Positions 43,965-54,545 of a stretch of DNA of 64,000 bases are shown piece after piece. The stretch lies in contig JAKGDA010000015.1 of the NCBI GenBank assembly GCA_021596325.1, positions 496,001 through 560,000 of the forward strand, read 5' to 3'. The notes under the pieces are model-generated. The model was not told the DNA's origin. It saw only the letters and a program-made list of their open reading frames with translations, and made no database searches. Both the position numbers and the translations under genes were made by a program. The DNA is from Parafenestella ontariensis. Its lineage: Eukaryota > Ascomycota > Dothideomycetes > Pleosporales > Cucurbitariaceae. How positions within the stretch are numbered: the stretch's first letter is position 1; each line of letters starts with the position of its first letter.

Positions 43965-45788
43965 ATGAGTGTAAGTGTCTCGTACATATTCCTCAACCAA
44001 ATGAATTACCAATTACCCCGTCGTTCATGCTCACTGAAGGACCTCCAGGCTGCTAGCGACTCCAGTGCACCAAACGTACCGCTGGTCACCAGCCCATCAC
44101 TTGGGAACCTCGCTCAGTCGGCCAGCTCCCGATATCAACTCTGGCCGTTAGCAAGGAGTCCAGTAGGACAGTCAAAATCCAACCCTTCTTTCGAAAAGCT
44201 CGCCGCACTCTCCGTCGGGCGATCTTCTACTTCCCTGAGTGACACTGCTGTTCTACCTGAAACCCTCCCATTCTGGCAACGCACTGGTTCACTATCAAGG
44301 AGAAGGAAAGTTAGTGTACCCGAGCTTGGAAATACCATGACTACCGTCCAGGAATTATCCATTGATTCCCGTAAGCCCCCTACTGGTTGAATTGGTGAAC
44401 ATAAGCTAATGATCATTAGCTACGATTCCAGGGAGGCCACCCCTCCGAAAACTTTCCTACGAGGCCTTTGGTCACGAGAGGTCTTGCAGTGCCCCAGGCA
44501 CAAACTGGAAAGCTGGCCCATTTGGCGATGCAATGATAGCTTGCGTCACTGGTCCTTCACCTATCTCAGCAGAGCAGAATACTCCGCCTCTCTCTTCAGA
44601 GCTACTCATTGTTCCTGGGAAGCCGTTGTCTCCAATCCTTAGTCCTAGTGTGATACCAAAGCCATCACTGAAGGTCGAGACGGCAAATTTCCAAGACGAC
44701 TCTGAGCTGCGGCCAGAAGTACCTCCAAAGTCACCTGCCGTCGAACGCAGGGGTTCACCAGCCCCTCTTGTTCTCAACTCCAAGTCAAGCAGACCACAAC
44801 TCATGACACCAGCAACTATGAATTCAGCCGGAGGTACACCTCTAAGTGCAGTTGACTTCAGGCGATCGCCCAATGGAACTATTCCTCTGCCCACGCCCCC
44901 TTCAGCATTCTCCAACCCCTTCTACGCATCATCGCCGTCATCGAATCGAGCATCGCCACGAACTGAGAAGCGAGATCCCATCGCTACGCATGTTGGGTCT
45001 CACAACAGAAATATGTCTGAGTCGTGTATCATGGATCGAGGTCGACCTACACGACGAAATAGCAAGAGACAGAGAAGCAGGACAGTCTCGGAGACGAACA
45101 ACCCTGAAGCTGCAGCGCCGGATTCCTGGCAGCTACCTCAGGGTATGCGCGTGCCTGAGGCATCGAGACGCATGAGTGACGCCGACAAGAAGTTGCTCTA
45201 CAAACAAGCCCATGATCAGGCTGGCAAATTTGAAGTGCTGAACAAGCGTGACGTAGCTTCCTTGTCAAGAGTAAGCACTTCACCCGATGATTTACAGCAC
45301 TATTGCTAACATTTTCATAGGAATTAAGAGCCCTTGACGAGCGCTGCGACTATCTTCGGAAAACCTACAAGTCTCTTCGCGCAGGTCGGCAAAAGCTCCA
45401 TGGCCGCATGATATCTTACCTCAGGCGCGGCGAAACGGTCATCTTTTCCCGCGAATCACTTCTCAAACAAGAAGAAGCCCTAGCCGAATTGGACGTCTCC
45501 ATCGATGAGTTCATTCTCAAACTAGAGCAGGCCGAAAATCGACGCTTGCGTCTTCGGCAAAAACTACTGGAGCATGTCGCTGCAGCCATCGTGCTCAACC
45601 CCACCGCTCGCAACGAGATGGCAGAGACCACACCACCACGTAGTCCTGTCAAGTTCGAAAGCCCTGCTCGATCTGAACGCAGAGAGACTACCGAGTCTAT
45701 CAAGATCTATGCCGACGGTCACGTTCTCAACCTCTTCTCCGACATCGAAAAGGCCATCGGCAAGATGTGCGAACAGGCCGCCTGCTAG
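43965..45788 (+). CDS. Uds1-domain protein (up-regulated during septation)
   Basis: Fungal protein with a C-terminal Uds1-type coiled-coil domain, a family tied to septation and cell polarity. Exons 43965-44370, 44420-45270 and 45321-45788. Intron 44371-44419 joins ELSIDSP to TIPGRPPLRKLSYEAFG; intron 45271-45320 joins DVASLSR to ELRALDERCDYL. The domain is recognised from KLLYKQAHDQAGKFEVLNK, YLRKTYKSLRAGRQKLHGR, LKQEEALAELDVSIDEF and EQAENRRLRLRQKLLEHVAAA. The N-terminal 400 residues are disordered, rich in Ser-Pro and Arg. A further in-phase intron directly after ATG AGT (perfect GTAAGT at 43971) is likely, ending at 44039 or nearby, so the N-terminus is uncertain. Total is about 574 aa without that intron. 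Confidence 0.82.
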
Positions 45789-47202
45789 GACTATTACGCG
45801 AAACGTCAACCCTTTCTTACCCCTCTTGGATCACGACGACACTGACATCGCCTTATGTGGCATTGCATTAATAACATCACCCGAAAATCGTACGACTCCA
45901 TTCTTTTGTACGATTCAAATAACGGCCTGTGTATATTTCGCTTTTACCTTTTTATCTTGTTTGGTGGCTTGACACATTCTTCAGACGTACGAAGGTACAG
46001 TACAATCCACATGTTGGATACATTTTGTTCTGATTTGGCATCGATACCCGGGCGGCATGTCGCTTCACGTCGCTTCAGTACTTCGCTTCGGTCCATCACA
46101 TTTGTTTTCCTTTTTTATCGCACGGCAGACGATGATGACTTTTCAAAAGGGGTGTTTCATGTTTCGAGCTTTGACGAACGACGGGCAGAAGGCTTTGTGG
46201 CGCATTATGTATCGAGTTACGGCCTGCAGGGGTCGCTAAGTCCAGAAATGACAATCCATGCCGAGTATTGTGTTCGTCCCGAAACAACCTGTGTGGCGCT
46301 TTCGCGAACGCCGTGCCGTGCGTGTTACAAGTCATGTAGAAGCACCGTTTTCCCAGCTGCGCAGGTACCGGCAATGACATCCTTCATCGACCGTGCCCCT
46401 CGTGTTTCCATTTTTTAGTCTGTGACAACGCCTGTGACGGCGAGCGTGGATCATTACCAAATCACCCATGTTTACGAATCACACAATAATAATAGCATCT
46501 TGCGGCATTTGAAGCCCGGAAGCATTCTTTCGAGTCGAGTGATGAGGTTCGAGGGCCCTTGCTATAGTATTGCGACTATAGTCTGTTTCAACGGCTGCGG
46601 GACGTTTCGAACGACGGTGGGGCCATGATATAGCAGAAAACTTGGCTCAGAACATCACCTCTGTCCTTGCCCTTGCCCTTGCTCGTTCAGAGATTTGTTG
46701 CAAGAAATGTGTAATTCCACGTCTCACGACCCTTGCGACGACCTAGGTGCCCTAGCAGATAGAATTATTTGCTAGCATAGAAGGTCCTCAATTTCGGATG
46801 ATATCTTGTTGCACTGGTCGGTGGCATATGAACGAGGCCCTCACCAAGCATTTCCGGGTATCATCCGGGCCTAAGCCGATGTCAAGTTTCAGACAATGAC
46901 TGGGAGGCCTTGCGATAGACAGACAGCCTAGGTCGGTCACCGGAGAGTATCAAAACGACATTTAGTCGGCAACGGCGACAAGAGCGATGTTGAGAAGTCG
47001 CGATAGTCGCAGCGCAGGTGCAGTAGCAAAGTGAATGGGCGGGGCTCGCTTGCCGTTGCCGTGGCTAGAGGGCTCTTTCCATCGGTGCCACCTTTCTCCG
47101 CATGGTCCGTGCACGCCTGTTGCGTGAAAAAGTTGAGCCTCGCCAGTGAACAAATGACTGTTTCAGTATGCGATAACATACTCACCATCGCTTTTCACCA
47201 AT
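45789..47202. other. Intergenic region upstream of PRPP synthetase
   Basis: 1.4 kb with no supported exon. The left part is the Uds1 gene 3' region; the right part should contain the PRPP synthetase promoter. Short CTTGCC repeats occur near 46660-46690. Confidence 0.5.
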
Positions 47203-48692
47203 ATGGCTACCAACAGCATTAAGCTGCTCACCGGCAACAGCTATCCCGAGCTCGCTCGCCTTGTGGCTGACAGGTACGTGCAAGGCCTGCGGAACGTCTT
47301 CGAGGCCGATCCTCGGCATGCACACCTCCAAAACTGCTCCTCCTCAGCTGCTGGTATTAAGTTGCGGGAATAAATTCATCAATATCGCATATTCCAGGTT
47401 GCGACTTTGTCGTGCCGCTTTTTCCGTGCAACGGAAGGGGCGGATCTGATCTAATTCGACCAGCTTAATCTTGGACAGCGTTGCTAATCATATCACAGGC
47501 TTGGTATAGAACTCACCAAAATTTTGGTGCTTCAGTACTCGAACCAGGAGACTTCTGTAACCATCGGCGAGTCTGTCAGAGACGAAGATGGTACGCGCCA
47601 TTATTCGAGTGGAAGGAGTGATATCCACTCTTGAATGAGTCCTGGCTTACCATAGGACAGTCTTCATCCTCCAATCCACGCCGCCTGGCGACATCAACGA
47701 TGCTCTCATGGAGCTGCTGATCATGATCAACGCTTGTAAGACGGCGTCTGCACGCCGCATCACAGCTGTGATTCCAAACTTTCCATATGCCCGCCAGGAC
47801 AAGAAGGACAAGTCTCGTGCGCCGATCACCGCGAAGCTTATGGCCAATATGCTTCAGACTGCCGGCTGCAACCATGTCATCACGATGGATCTCCATGCCA
47901 GTCAGATCCAAGGTTTCTTCAATGTTCCAGTGGACAACCTCTATGCCGAGCCTAGTACGCTACGATGGATTCGTGAGAATCTGGACGTGAAGGATTGTGT
48001 GATCGTCAGTCCGGATGCAGGAGGCGCCAAAAGGTACAGTGTACTCCACTTTCCCTCTCCTACTTTGGAAACACTGTTTCTTCTCACGAGATTGTGCAAC
48101 CACCTGGTGGAGCCAACACGTGATGCTGATATGTCGATGCCTCGCTTCTTGACGCGCTAAGGCTGCTCTCTGCGACATTTCCCTCATCAGATCGTAAAGC
48201 TAATGCATGCGCAGGGCAACTTCTATTGCAGATGGCCTGAATCTAGGCTTTGCTCTCATCCACAAGGAGCGTACTCGTCCCAACGAAGTTTCGCGAATGG
48301 TGCTAGTCGGAGACGTGAAAGGCAAGACCGCTATTCTCGTCGACGACATGGCCGACACCTGCGGCACTCTTGTCAAGGCTGCAGATGTCCTGATTGCAGA
48401 GGGCGCAAAGGATGCTCTCGCCATAGTAACACATGGTATCTTGAGCGGCAACGCGATAGAAGCCTTGAACGGCAGCAAGCTCAAGAAGATCGTCGTCACC
48501 AATACGGTGCCTCACGAGGACAAGAAGGAGCTATGCGACCGCATCGAGACAATCGATATCAGTGCAACTGTAAGTGGAAGCAGATCCATTAGTGTTCTTT
48601 CCCTAACCGTCCAACAGCTTGCCGAGGCGTGCAGACGAACCCACAACGGCGAGAGTGTATCTTTCCTCTTCAAGCATGCGCCGCTAGACTAA
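47203..48692 (+). CDS. Ribose-phosphate pyrophosphokinase (PRPP synthetase)
   Basis: Makes PRPP from ribose 5-phosphate and ATP for purine, pyrimidine, histidine and tryptophan synthesis. Five exons: 47203-47273, 47499-47590, 47661-48033, 48215-48569 and 48618-48692, giving 321 aa, the normal length without insertions. Starts MATNSIKLLTGNSYPELA. Motifs: IPNFPYARQDKKDKSRAPI (flexible loop), VITMDLHASQIQGFF, VSPDAGGAKR|ATSIAD across intron 3, and the PRPP-binding loop ILVDDMADTCGTL. Introns 1 and 3 are long for this window (225 and 181 nt). Fungi carry several paralogues forming hetero-oligomers; which one this is I cannot say. Confidence 0.96.
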
Positions 48693-50001
48693 AGTCATTG
48701 GCCACGCTTATGCATGACAGTTTTTGCTTGCATTTCAGGATCACCGGCGGCGTTATGGAGTAAACTTATGGGGTCATCGCGACACATGCTAGTGTTCGCT
48801 CAGGTTGAACTAAACAAAACCCTTTCACTACGGATCTGCATATTCGTATTCCAATATCCGGGAGTTCCTACCCAGTAGTTGCAGTAATGAGGCTGACTGC
48901 TGTACCACGTGGACACATTATACCTGCATTAGTGAACTTTTTGACTTTTCCCAATTCCAACTCTTACTAAACAGTGCTGTTTAGCCATATTCTCACATCT
49001 GCCCCGAGGCAACTCACTTGCGCTGGGTGACATGCAAGGTCGCACTAAACCACTAGTCCATTCTTTAGGGCGCAGGGCACCAAAGTTTATATCGTCCTTC
49101 TAACTCCAGGCAGCCACCCAAACAAACCTCGAGACTGCAGTCACAGTCCCCACTCTCGTAATCGCTTACTGTAACCGCATCTTGACTGCCGTCCGTAGCC
49201 GCAGGAAACTGCCATATTGCGCTATCGCGGAACGGAACCGTGGATACCGCTAATGCGCAAGTACATAATTGACGCATTACAACTATTGGTTCAGATTTGA
49301 AATCTGAATAGTACGCACTTGCATTGAGGATCTGCGAACGGGTGGCGTGGAGATCGCCTTACAAACATTGCATTTCTGAATGTTGGCCAACGATCTTTGA
49401 GCAGGGACATCTTTACAAGAGCATAAACCAGGGACTTGCGGGCAACTCTCCACTCCACTTCACCCTCCATGCATGTTCCTGTCTGCACATCAATCACCTC
49501 GAGTCAGTGCTCCCAAACCTTTCTATTTCAGGGTACGGCGCGGTGCGAGGCGCTATCGTTTGAGCCTCCAGACGGAGTGGGAATAGTGCAGCGTGGAGGG
49601 CCTCGCAACACTGATCAGATTTATGGATGTTAGGGATAATAGTGAGGCCTGTTGTACTTCGCAGCACTCAACGGATGTGTGAATGTCAAAGCTAATAGGG
49701 TAGCCTGGAGGGTTTCGCAGCACTAATCGAATGTCTGAATGCAAAAGCTGATAGTGAGGCCTGTAGGGCTTCGAAGCACTATTACTCTGCACTTGTGTTA
49801 GTGCAAGTGACGTCACGTAGTCTTCAAATAGTGTTATAATATGATCTTGATGCTACAAACGAATGCCCCAGGGGTATAACGCGTAAAAAACCAAAGCAAA
49901 ACAAAACGCCCATAGTGAAGCCAGAATGGCTTCAGATGCTTATCCAAAACAAAAACCAAAACAAAAAGCAAAAACGCCCCAAGGTACTCCAGGCTATGCT
50001 A
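48693..50001. other. Intergenic region with minisatellite and A-rich tracts
   Basis: Convergent 3' spacer between PRPP synthetase and dynactin. It holds the 56-bp tandem repeat listed separately and, at about 49890-49980, an A-rich stretch made of CAAAACAAAA-like words. No gene supported. Confidence 0.55.
49588..49790. repeat. Minisatellite, 56-bp period, about 3.6 imperfect copies
   Basis: The phrase GAGGCCTG...CTTCGCAGCACT...GAATGTC.AAGCT.ATAG recurs at 49644, 49700 and 49756, and a more diverged copy aligns from about 49588. The spacing is 56 nt between each pair of anchors. Copies differ by substitutions and single-base changes, so it is old or evolving. It is not in a supported coding frame. 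Confidence 0.8.
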
Positions 50002-53000
50002 TCACGGCCATGCATATAGACTATCCTCCTCCTCAATCACCGACAACATGTCCTCCTCGGACTCCTCCCAAGTCAACCTCTGTCCCAGGTTGACTGGCGC
50101 AAGCGCCAAGGCCGACACCTTATGTCCGACCTGGTCTTGATGGGGCGTGGAGGTTGGTGTATCCAGCTCCTCCGAATCATCATCGCTCAGACAAGCGAAG
50201 TCGAGCATGTGCTCCTCCACATTTCGAGCACGGATACCACTCTCCTGGCCCAGCTCCCGAGCAAATTGCATGCTGGCGAAGAGATCCTGAAGGTTGCGGT
50301 GGAAAATGTCTGAATGCTGGCGTCGGCGCAACCAGCGGTTGTCGTTTCGCAAAGCAGCGAGCATGGCGATATATGCGGCCGGAGCGCTTCGCGGTCCTGA
50401 CGGCTGCTCGACAGGCTCAGCCCTGGCAGCGGCATTCAATGTGGTAGTCTCGTTCTCATTCGGTTCAATATGATCGGAACGAGCAGCGCGCTCCAACAAA
50501 GCTTCTATCTCTAGCGCCTGAGCTCTGCGCTGCGCTTCAAGCTCCATGATCTTATCATGGCGCTTCGTGAGTTCGACTTGTAGAGCCTCCACATCTTCCA
50601 CTTTTGCTGCAGCGTCCCGATTCTTAGCAACCAGGTGCTCGATCTCGAGCTCTTTGGTTGCGATAGCTTGTTCGCGCTCATGGATCTTCAAGATAGTGGC
50701 GCGATGTTCTGCTGTAAGAGTCTGCAATTGCATAGCAGCCTCTTCCTTCTTCCTCTCTGCTGCTTCTACCTCTTGAGCCTTCTGTGTCCAAGGCGCGAGA
50801 GGTCGCTCGATCTCGATATTGTTCATGAGGACAGAAGCAAGATCAGTCCAGCGACCGAGTTGGAGGTAGAGGCTGTGAAGTCCATTGTCGTAGAAGGGGC
50901 TTATGTGCGACAAGTTGATTTGGTGAATGAGGGCCGTTGTGCGCTCTATATCCTCTGGCTTCGGATCTTCAAGACTACCGTACTTCGCGACCTGGTCGAT
51001 CATGTGCTCGGCAAATTTCGTGAGTGCCTCAACAGCCTGAGCAAGTTCGTCATCTTGCTGAACGACGGCATCGAGGCCTAGAGGGAACACAGGGTACATG
51101 CCGTCCTCTCTCCGCGCCTGCAATGTTCGCAACAATTTTTCGGCAGCCGCATATGCAGCCTTGACATGCTCCGATGGTTCTTTGAGGTGCTCTAGGGTAC
51201 GCTGACACTTGTCGTGGATACTATCGCCGACCCGATGGAGCGCGTAGAAGACCAAGTCAAAAGTAGCAGTAATGTGTTCCAGGCGACAGGAGATTGACCT
51301 GATCCGGAACAGAAGCTCGTCTTCTGGTCTCGCAGCTAAAGCTTCTTGCTGAGTGACAAGAACGGCTTCCTGGATTCTTTCTGAACGCCCAAAAGACCCG
51401 GCGAGCTCAGCAAAATCGACCTCGTCTACCTTCAACGCATTGAGACCTAGGTCTAGAGCCCTTTCAATAGTAAGCAACTCCTGGTAGGCCGAGCCGAACT
51501 TTCCGAATTGTGGCAGAGGCAAGACGGTGACGGCGAACCATAGCTGCTCGCTGCCGTTCTTGAGGACGCTGAGATAACTGATGGCCTTTGAGCAAAACAG
51601 CCTCGACATGGCGTCCTCCAGTCTGCCTCCGTGTCCCATTTCTCGGTTAGTGCTCACAAGCAGCTTGCGCACGAGCTGACACTTGAAGGCAATCCTCTTG
51701 GAAGTGAAGTATGCTTGAAGAGAATCGCTCTTGCCGAATTCCTTAGAACCCGTTTCAACCCAAATCTCAAGCTTCTCGAGCGCTTCATCTGCTGACAAGT
51801 CTTTGAGCTCAGCGGTGATTTCTTTGTTGGTGGCTTGGACAGTAGCCGCACGAAGTCGTCGATTAAGGTCCATGACCTCATTGAATCGGCCTGTGGTATC
51901 CTTTACTTGGGCTTGTGTCATCAACTTGGACGATTCCGCATCAACCATCTTGGCCTGTAAATCGACGATGAGCGTTCGGAATTTTGTGATGATATCCTCG
52001 TTGTCAATAATGGTGGTTGCTTGGTCTGACAAGCGTGCGTTCTGCTCTGCGAGCTCGTTGTCCTTAGCGACAAGCTCCGCGCGCAAATCTTCGGCCTCTT
52101 CGATGTGTTGGAGTTCGAGTTCGTCGTTTAACTCCCTGAGATTCTCGAGATCTCGAATAACCATGTCTTTCTCCGCGATAGCTTCCTTGAACTCTTGGTT
52201 TTGTGTGGACAGGTCCCCAATGATGTCCTCCCAGTCGTTGGCGGCATTCAGCTGCTCCCGAAGATCTTCGATGACCGCATCTGACTTGGCAATGCGTTCT
52301 TGCAATGCCATGTTTTCCTGCTCGAGAACCTCCAGTCGCTCGACATCTCGTTCCAGCTCCACAATGCGGGCCTTGTAGTCATGCTCGGTTTCCTCCTTGA
52401 CTTCCTTCAGGAGGATCAAGGCCTGCCGCAGGCGATCGTTTTCATGCTGAAGACGATAGTAGCCTGCTTCCTCCTTCTCATCCTCGGACATGCTGGTTGT
52501 GAAGAGTTCGGCCTCCTCCCGAAGAATTTCAATCTCCAGATCACGTTCTTCGAGGCGCTTGCGGAGTGATTCAATCTCGGCTTCCGCTTGCTCAGCACGC
52601 TCTTCCGCCATTTCCTTATCGAGGGTGGAAAGCTCCATGTCCGTTTCATGCTCCTGTTCATTTCTGGCGAGCTGGTCGTACTCGGCCTGGAGGATCCTGT
52701 GTTGTTCCTTGAGTTCCACAATGTCTTGATGTTGCGCTTGACATTTCGTCTGTAGTTTCTGTATGATGGTGTGGAATCGGTCTCGCTCGTCCTTGATCTG
52801 GGTGAATTCCCTAAGACGCTCCTGGTCTTCTGAATGCTGCGTTTCGAGATGTCGGATTTTTGTGTTGAGGGTCTCGACATTGCTGTCTCTAGACGACCTC
52901 AGGGTGCTCGGTGTAGTTGTAGATGATATGCTAGCTCTATGGCCAGATTGTGCTCTGCTCGATTCGGCGGCTGACGTTGCTGAAGAGACGGCCACGCTAG

Positions 53001-53472
53001 GCTTGCGGACAGGAGGGCGAAGTGAGGCCGATGATGTCGATGATGTAGAAGGGGCGACTGATTGCCGCTTGTTGATGGTGGAAACCCGAGGAGCAGTCCT
53101 GGGTGCTACGACACTTGACGGACGGGGTCTCGGTGCAGCTAATGCAGGCCTTGGGCGTGCTGCAGCTGCCTGTGGTGTGGGTGTTGGCGTAGAAGGTGTG
53201 CGTGTGGGAGGAGCAGGCGTGGAAGGAGCTGGTGTGGGTGCTGGCTGAGAGACGACGCTCTTCACGTTGTAGTCTTTGACGAAGAGACCATGACCTGGAG
53301 GGCACTCGAAGTACCGCTCTCCACGGACTGATCCATCGTTCTTGCCAGTAGGGGTTGGCAGCTCGACGCCTAGCCAGATCCCGTCTGCTACGTGCAGTGG
53401 GCCAATGTACTTGACGACGCCTTGCACGTCTTTTGAGGTTTCGACCGTCTGGCCGATCTTGAACTCAGTCAT
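50002..53472 (-). CDS. NIP100: Dynactin large subunit, p150-Glued type
   Basis: Links dynein to microtubules and cargo; needed for nuclear migration in hyphae. Single exon, 1156 aa, ATG at 53472-53470. The N-terminal CAP-Gly domain (about residues 5-70) has the EB1/tubulin-binding GKNDG at 43-47 and the end FECPPGHGLFV. A basic Pro/Thr/Ser region (75-200) follows, then a long coiled coil (about 205-560: QHSEDQERLREFTQIKDER and many more heptads), the globular dynein-associated region (about 560-880) and a second coil (about 900-1010). The tail is acidic (EESEEDMLSVIEEEDSLYAWP). Somewhat shorter than animal p150. No introns is notable for its size. Confidence 0.93.
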   Translation of the reverse strand: MTEFKIGQTVETSKDVQGVVKYIGPLHVADGIWLGVELPTPTGKNDGSVRGERYFECPPGHGLFVKDYNVKSVVSQPAPTPAPSTPAPPTRTPSTPTPTPQAAAARPRPALAAPRPRPSSVVAPRTAPRVSTINKRQSVAPSTSSTSSASLRPPVRKPSVAVSSATSAAESSRAQSGHRASISSTTTPSTLRSSRDSNVETLNTKIRHLETQHSEDQERLREFTQIKDERDRFHTIIQKLQTKCQAQHQDIVELKEQHRILQAEYDQLARNEQEHETDMELSTLDKEMAEERAEQAEAEIESLRKRLEERDLEIEILREEAELFTTSMSEDEKEEAGYYRLQHENDRLRQALILLKEVKEETEHDYKARIVELERDVERLEVLEQENMALQERIAKSDAVIEDLREQLNAANDWEDIIGDLSTQNQEFKEAIAEKDMVIRDLENLRELNDELELQHIEEAEDLRAELVAKDNELAEQNARLSDQATTIIDNEDIITKFRTLIVDLQAKMVDAESSKLMTQAQVKDTTGRFNEVMDLNRRLRAATVQATNKEITAELKDLSADEALEKLEIWVETGSKEFGKSDSLQAYFTSKRIAFKCQLVRKLLVSTNREMGHGGRLEDAMSRLFCSKAISYLSVLKNGSEQLWFAVTVLPLPQFGKFGSAYQELLTIERALDLGLNALKVDEVDFAELAGSFGRSERIQEAVLVTQQEALAARPEDELLFRIRSISCRLEHITATFDLVFYALHRVGDSIHDKCQRTLEHLKEPSEHVKAAYAAAEKLLRTLQARREDGMYPVFPLGLDAVVQQDDELAQAVEALTKFAEHMIDQVAKYGSLEDPKPEDIERTTALIHQINLSHISPFYDNGLHSLYLQLGRWTDLASVLMNNIEIERPLAPWTQKAQEVEAAERKKEEAAMQLQTLTAEHRATILKIHEREQAIATKELEIEHLVAKNRDAAAKVEDVEALQVELTKRHDKIMELEAQRRAQALEIEALLERAARSDHIEPNENETTTLNAAARAEPVEQPSGPRSAPAAYIAMLAALRNDNRWLRRRQHSDIFHRNLQDLFASMQFARELGQESGIRARNVEEHMLDFACLSDDDSEELDTPTSTPHQDQVGHKVSALALAPVNLGQRLTWEESEEDMLSVIEEEDSLYAWP

Positions 53473-54545
53473 TATTGCGGCTGGATGCTAACCAGGAGCA
53501 ATGCTGCTGAAGAGTGCGTCAGAGGCAGGTGTGAGTGATCCACGTTGTGCAAGCAGGCGCGACGCGTCGGGCTGCTGCAGACGGGAGGGGAAGCACCGAC
53601 TTTCAATTGAGCAGAAGAAAGCGTGAAGAGTGCAGAGCAGAAGTAGCAGAGCAGAAGCTGAGCAGAAGGAACGCTGCGGGAGTGATGCAGTTGTAACGTT
53701 GCACTTGGGAAGCATCGAAGATGTGTGAAGTTGGGGGAGAAAGGACAGGAAGTGCAGTCGCGCCTTTTGAGGGCTCCTGCCTGCTAAGTCAGCGGTGATG
53801 GCTCGGGCGCGGGGGGCGATGGCTCGGACGAACACGAGTTCACGGGGTTCAATCGCCCGCGCGGCTATTGGCCTCGGCGGCACCTCCCGGAGCTAGTGGG
53901 TCGTTAGCGCGTTTTTCGCCCAGGCAGCCGACAGGCAGACGCGATTATCGTACGGTCTGGCCTTACTTTGCCAGATGTGGTCGTCATAACATACTTAATG
54001 TATTGAGAGATGACAAGTGCATTAAATTGACCACTTATATATCGAGATTGACGAGATTGTTTACGCTTGCGTCTGTATTATATGCGCTTAGCAGGCCCGC
54101 AGCCTAAGCCGCGTATTCACTCTGCTTGTTGTATCTGCTCAACTACCTGCAGATGATGTGTCTAATAGAATCAGTAGCACAGGGAATGACTATGTGCAGC
54201 TATATATTTGTGATGATAGCGACCGTCGCCACTACTCGAAGCAGGCCCTCAAGAAAAAGAATATGAAAGTACGCAACGTTCCGATACATGGACGTCAAGC
54301 AACATCCACGAGTCTCGTGAAGTATTATGAGGTATACAAACAGATCATATTTTCATCTTCTACCTCGTCCATCTAGTGATGATGCTAAGTTGCCAATTTG
54401 GCAAGTATACTATTGTTCGAGTGTGTCCAGATGCTGTCCTTTCCCATCATGCTATTGACCGACATATGCAACAACAACAAAAAAGCCCAGTACTCATACA
54501 AACCGCGTGCAACCCATACACCCTTCGCCACAAGCAAAACACCTC
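53473..54545. other. Dynactin upstream region and 3' flank of the ABC transporter
   Basis: Contains the dynactin promoter on its left side. 53880-54400 is AT-rich with no supported exon. Nothing recognisable on either strand. Confidence 0.5.

Noticed and set aside
51731..52378. 215-codon open frame antisense to dynactin
   Set aside because: Mirrors the coiled-coil codons of the opposite strand; Ser-rich, no family resemblance.
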